Source of the DNA: Acidobacteriaceae bacterium
GTDB lineage: Bacteria > Acidobacteriota > Terriglobia > Terriglobales > Acidobacteriaceae
Length of the DNA: 64,000 bases
Direction: 5' to 3'
NCBI GenBank assembly: GCA_027307045.1
Contig: DAHUXR010000009.1
Coordinates: forward strand, 1-64,000
Below are positions 63,604 through 64,000 of this stretch, one piece after another. A model generated the notes under the pieces. The model was not told where the DNA came from and did no database searches. It saw only the letters and a program-made list of their open reading frames with translations. Position 1 is the stretch's first letter. Every line of letters begins with the position of its first letter. A program made the position numbers and the translations under genes.

Positions 63604-63903
63604 TAAACTCACCACTGATTTACAAAAAGCAAAAACCTTACCGCTGATAGCACTGATGAACACTGATTTTCACGGATCAAAACCAAAATTGATGTTTGTC
63701 TTGTGCCATTGAAATCATTGAATCGGGCTTGACGCATCGATTTTTCCTAGGCAATTTAACGTTCATCTTTCTGATCCGCTACAATCGTGTTGGTCCGTGA
63801 TATGAATTTTGCTTTTTTCCCGATCTGTGTCATCAGTGCTCATCATTGATAAGTCTTTACGCTTTTCTGTGTCTTCACTGCTTGAAAGGACATCACATTA
63901 TTC
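63604..63903. repeat. Intergenic repeat region before the aldo/keto reductase
   Basis: No gene is visible. Left modules 'aaaaaccttaccgctgatag' and 'cactgatgaacactgatttt' face right modules 'gatctgtgtcatcagtgctc' and 'atcattgataagtc', which are roughly complementary. 'ccttaccgctgat' repeats the module at 12747. Confidence 0.6.
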
Positions 63904-64000
63904 ATGCTTCCTCAAAGAAAACTTGGCAAACAAGGATTAAAAGTTTCCGCGCTCGGGCTGGGCTGCATGGGCATGTCAGAGTTTTATGGCGCGGCCGACG
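63904..64000 (+). CDS. Aldo/keto reductase (3' truncated by window)
   Basis: Only 32 codons are in the window. They read [20 protein letters not shown] followed by [11 protein letters not shown], the standard N-terminal strand and first loop of the aldo/keto reductase family (RxLGxxGLxVSxLGLGxMG). It is probably an NADPH-dependent oxidoreductase of unknown substrate. GAAAGGA lies about 14 bases before the ATG. Confidence 0.85.
   Translation, partial: MLPQRKLGKQGLKVSALGLGCMGMSEFYGAAD

Overview
The window reads as a chromosomal segment of an acidobacterium, probably a soil member of the Terriglobia/Acidobacteriia. The best taxonomic marker is the PadR regulator paired with a very large MacB-like permease of the acidobacterial duplicated orphan permease (ADOP) type at 49748-52749. 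Supporting signs are an exported DUF5818-like protein, an ankyrin protein with the helical N-terminus common in this phylum, several PilZ proteins, and an RNase E/G whose S1 domain carries a huge acidic insert. No rRNA, tRNA, CRISPR array, complete insertion sequence or prophage was seen. This assignment is by recognition only; no database search was run.

Layout. 1-10.5 kb: the 3' part of a helicase-nuclease, rmuC, two CPBP membrane proteases flanking a complete tiny transcription unit for a 14-residue Lys-rich peptide, a thiolase, a tandem PilZ protein and a ComM-type ATPase. 10.6-12.7 kb: an orphan protein with a FokI-type nuclease domain, then a DinB protein. 12.9-24 kb: mostly exported or signalling accessory proteins (DUF5818, PilZ, amidohydrolase, ankyrin, DUF711, DUF1272, two secreted alpha/beta hydrolases). 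24-31 kb: YfiT-like transferase, rpoZ, rho, a HEAT-repeat/hydrolase pair, a lipoprotein and a nucleotide-sugar dehydrogenase. 31-45 kb: a FecR-domain protein and the cell-elongation cluster mreB-mreC-mreD ... mrdA-rodA followed by rne/rng. A 2.9-kb accessory block (broken DinB gene, ArsR-SRPBCC operon, small membrane protein, DUF1801) interrupts that cluster between mreD and mrdA. 45-54 kb: MarR, a membrane-fused spermidine-synthase-like protein, DoxX, pirin, PadR-ADOP, and a small operon with a Gly-rich peptide resembling a RiPP precursor plus a Cys-rich partner. 54-64 kb: an HTH protein leading the type IV pilus assembly operon pilMNOPQ, an M24 aminopeptidase, accB-accC, a 68-residue protein and the start of an aldo/keto reductase.

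How the genes fit together. mreBCD, PBP2 and RodA form the elongasome. pilMNOPQ builds the type IV pilus alignment complex and secretin, and the three PilZ proteins are plausible c-di-GMP readouts. accB-accC supply the biotin carboxyl carrier and biotin carboxylase for malonyl-CoA synthesis. rpoZ, rho and rng are transcription and RNA-turnover functions.

Intergenic spaces repeatedly contain long imperfect inverted repeats assembled from a limited set of recurring modules. These look like a dispersed non-coding repeat family. The most unusual items are the Lys-rich mini-gene between two CPBP proteases, the solitary FokI-like nuclease, the Gly-rich peptide/Cys-rich protein operon, two apparently leaderless regulators, and the RNase E/G insert with a duplicated short motif.
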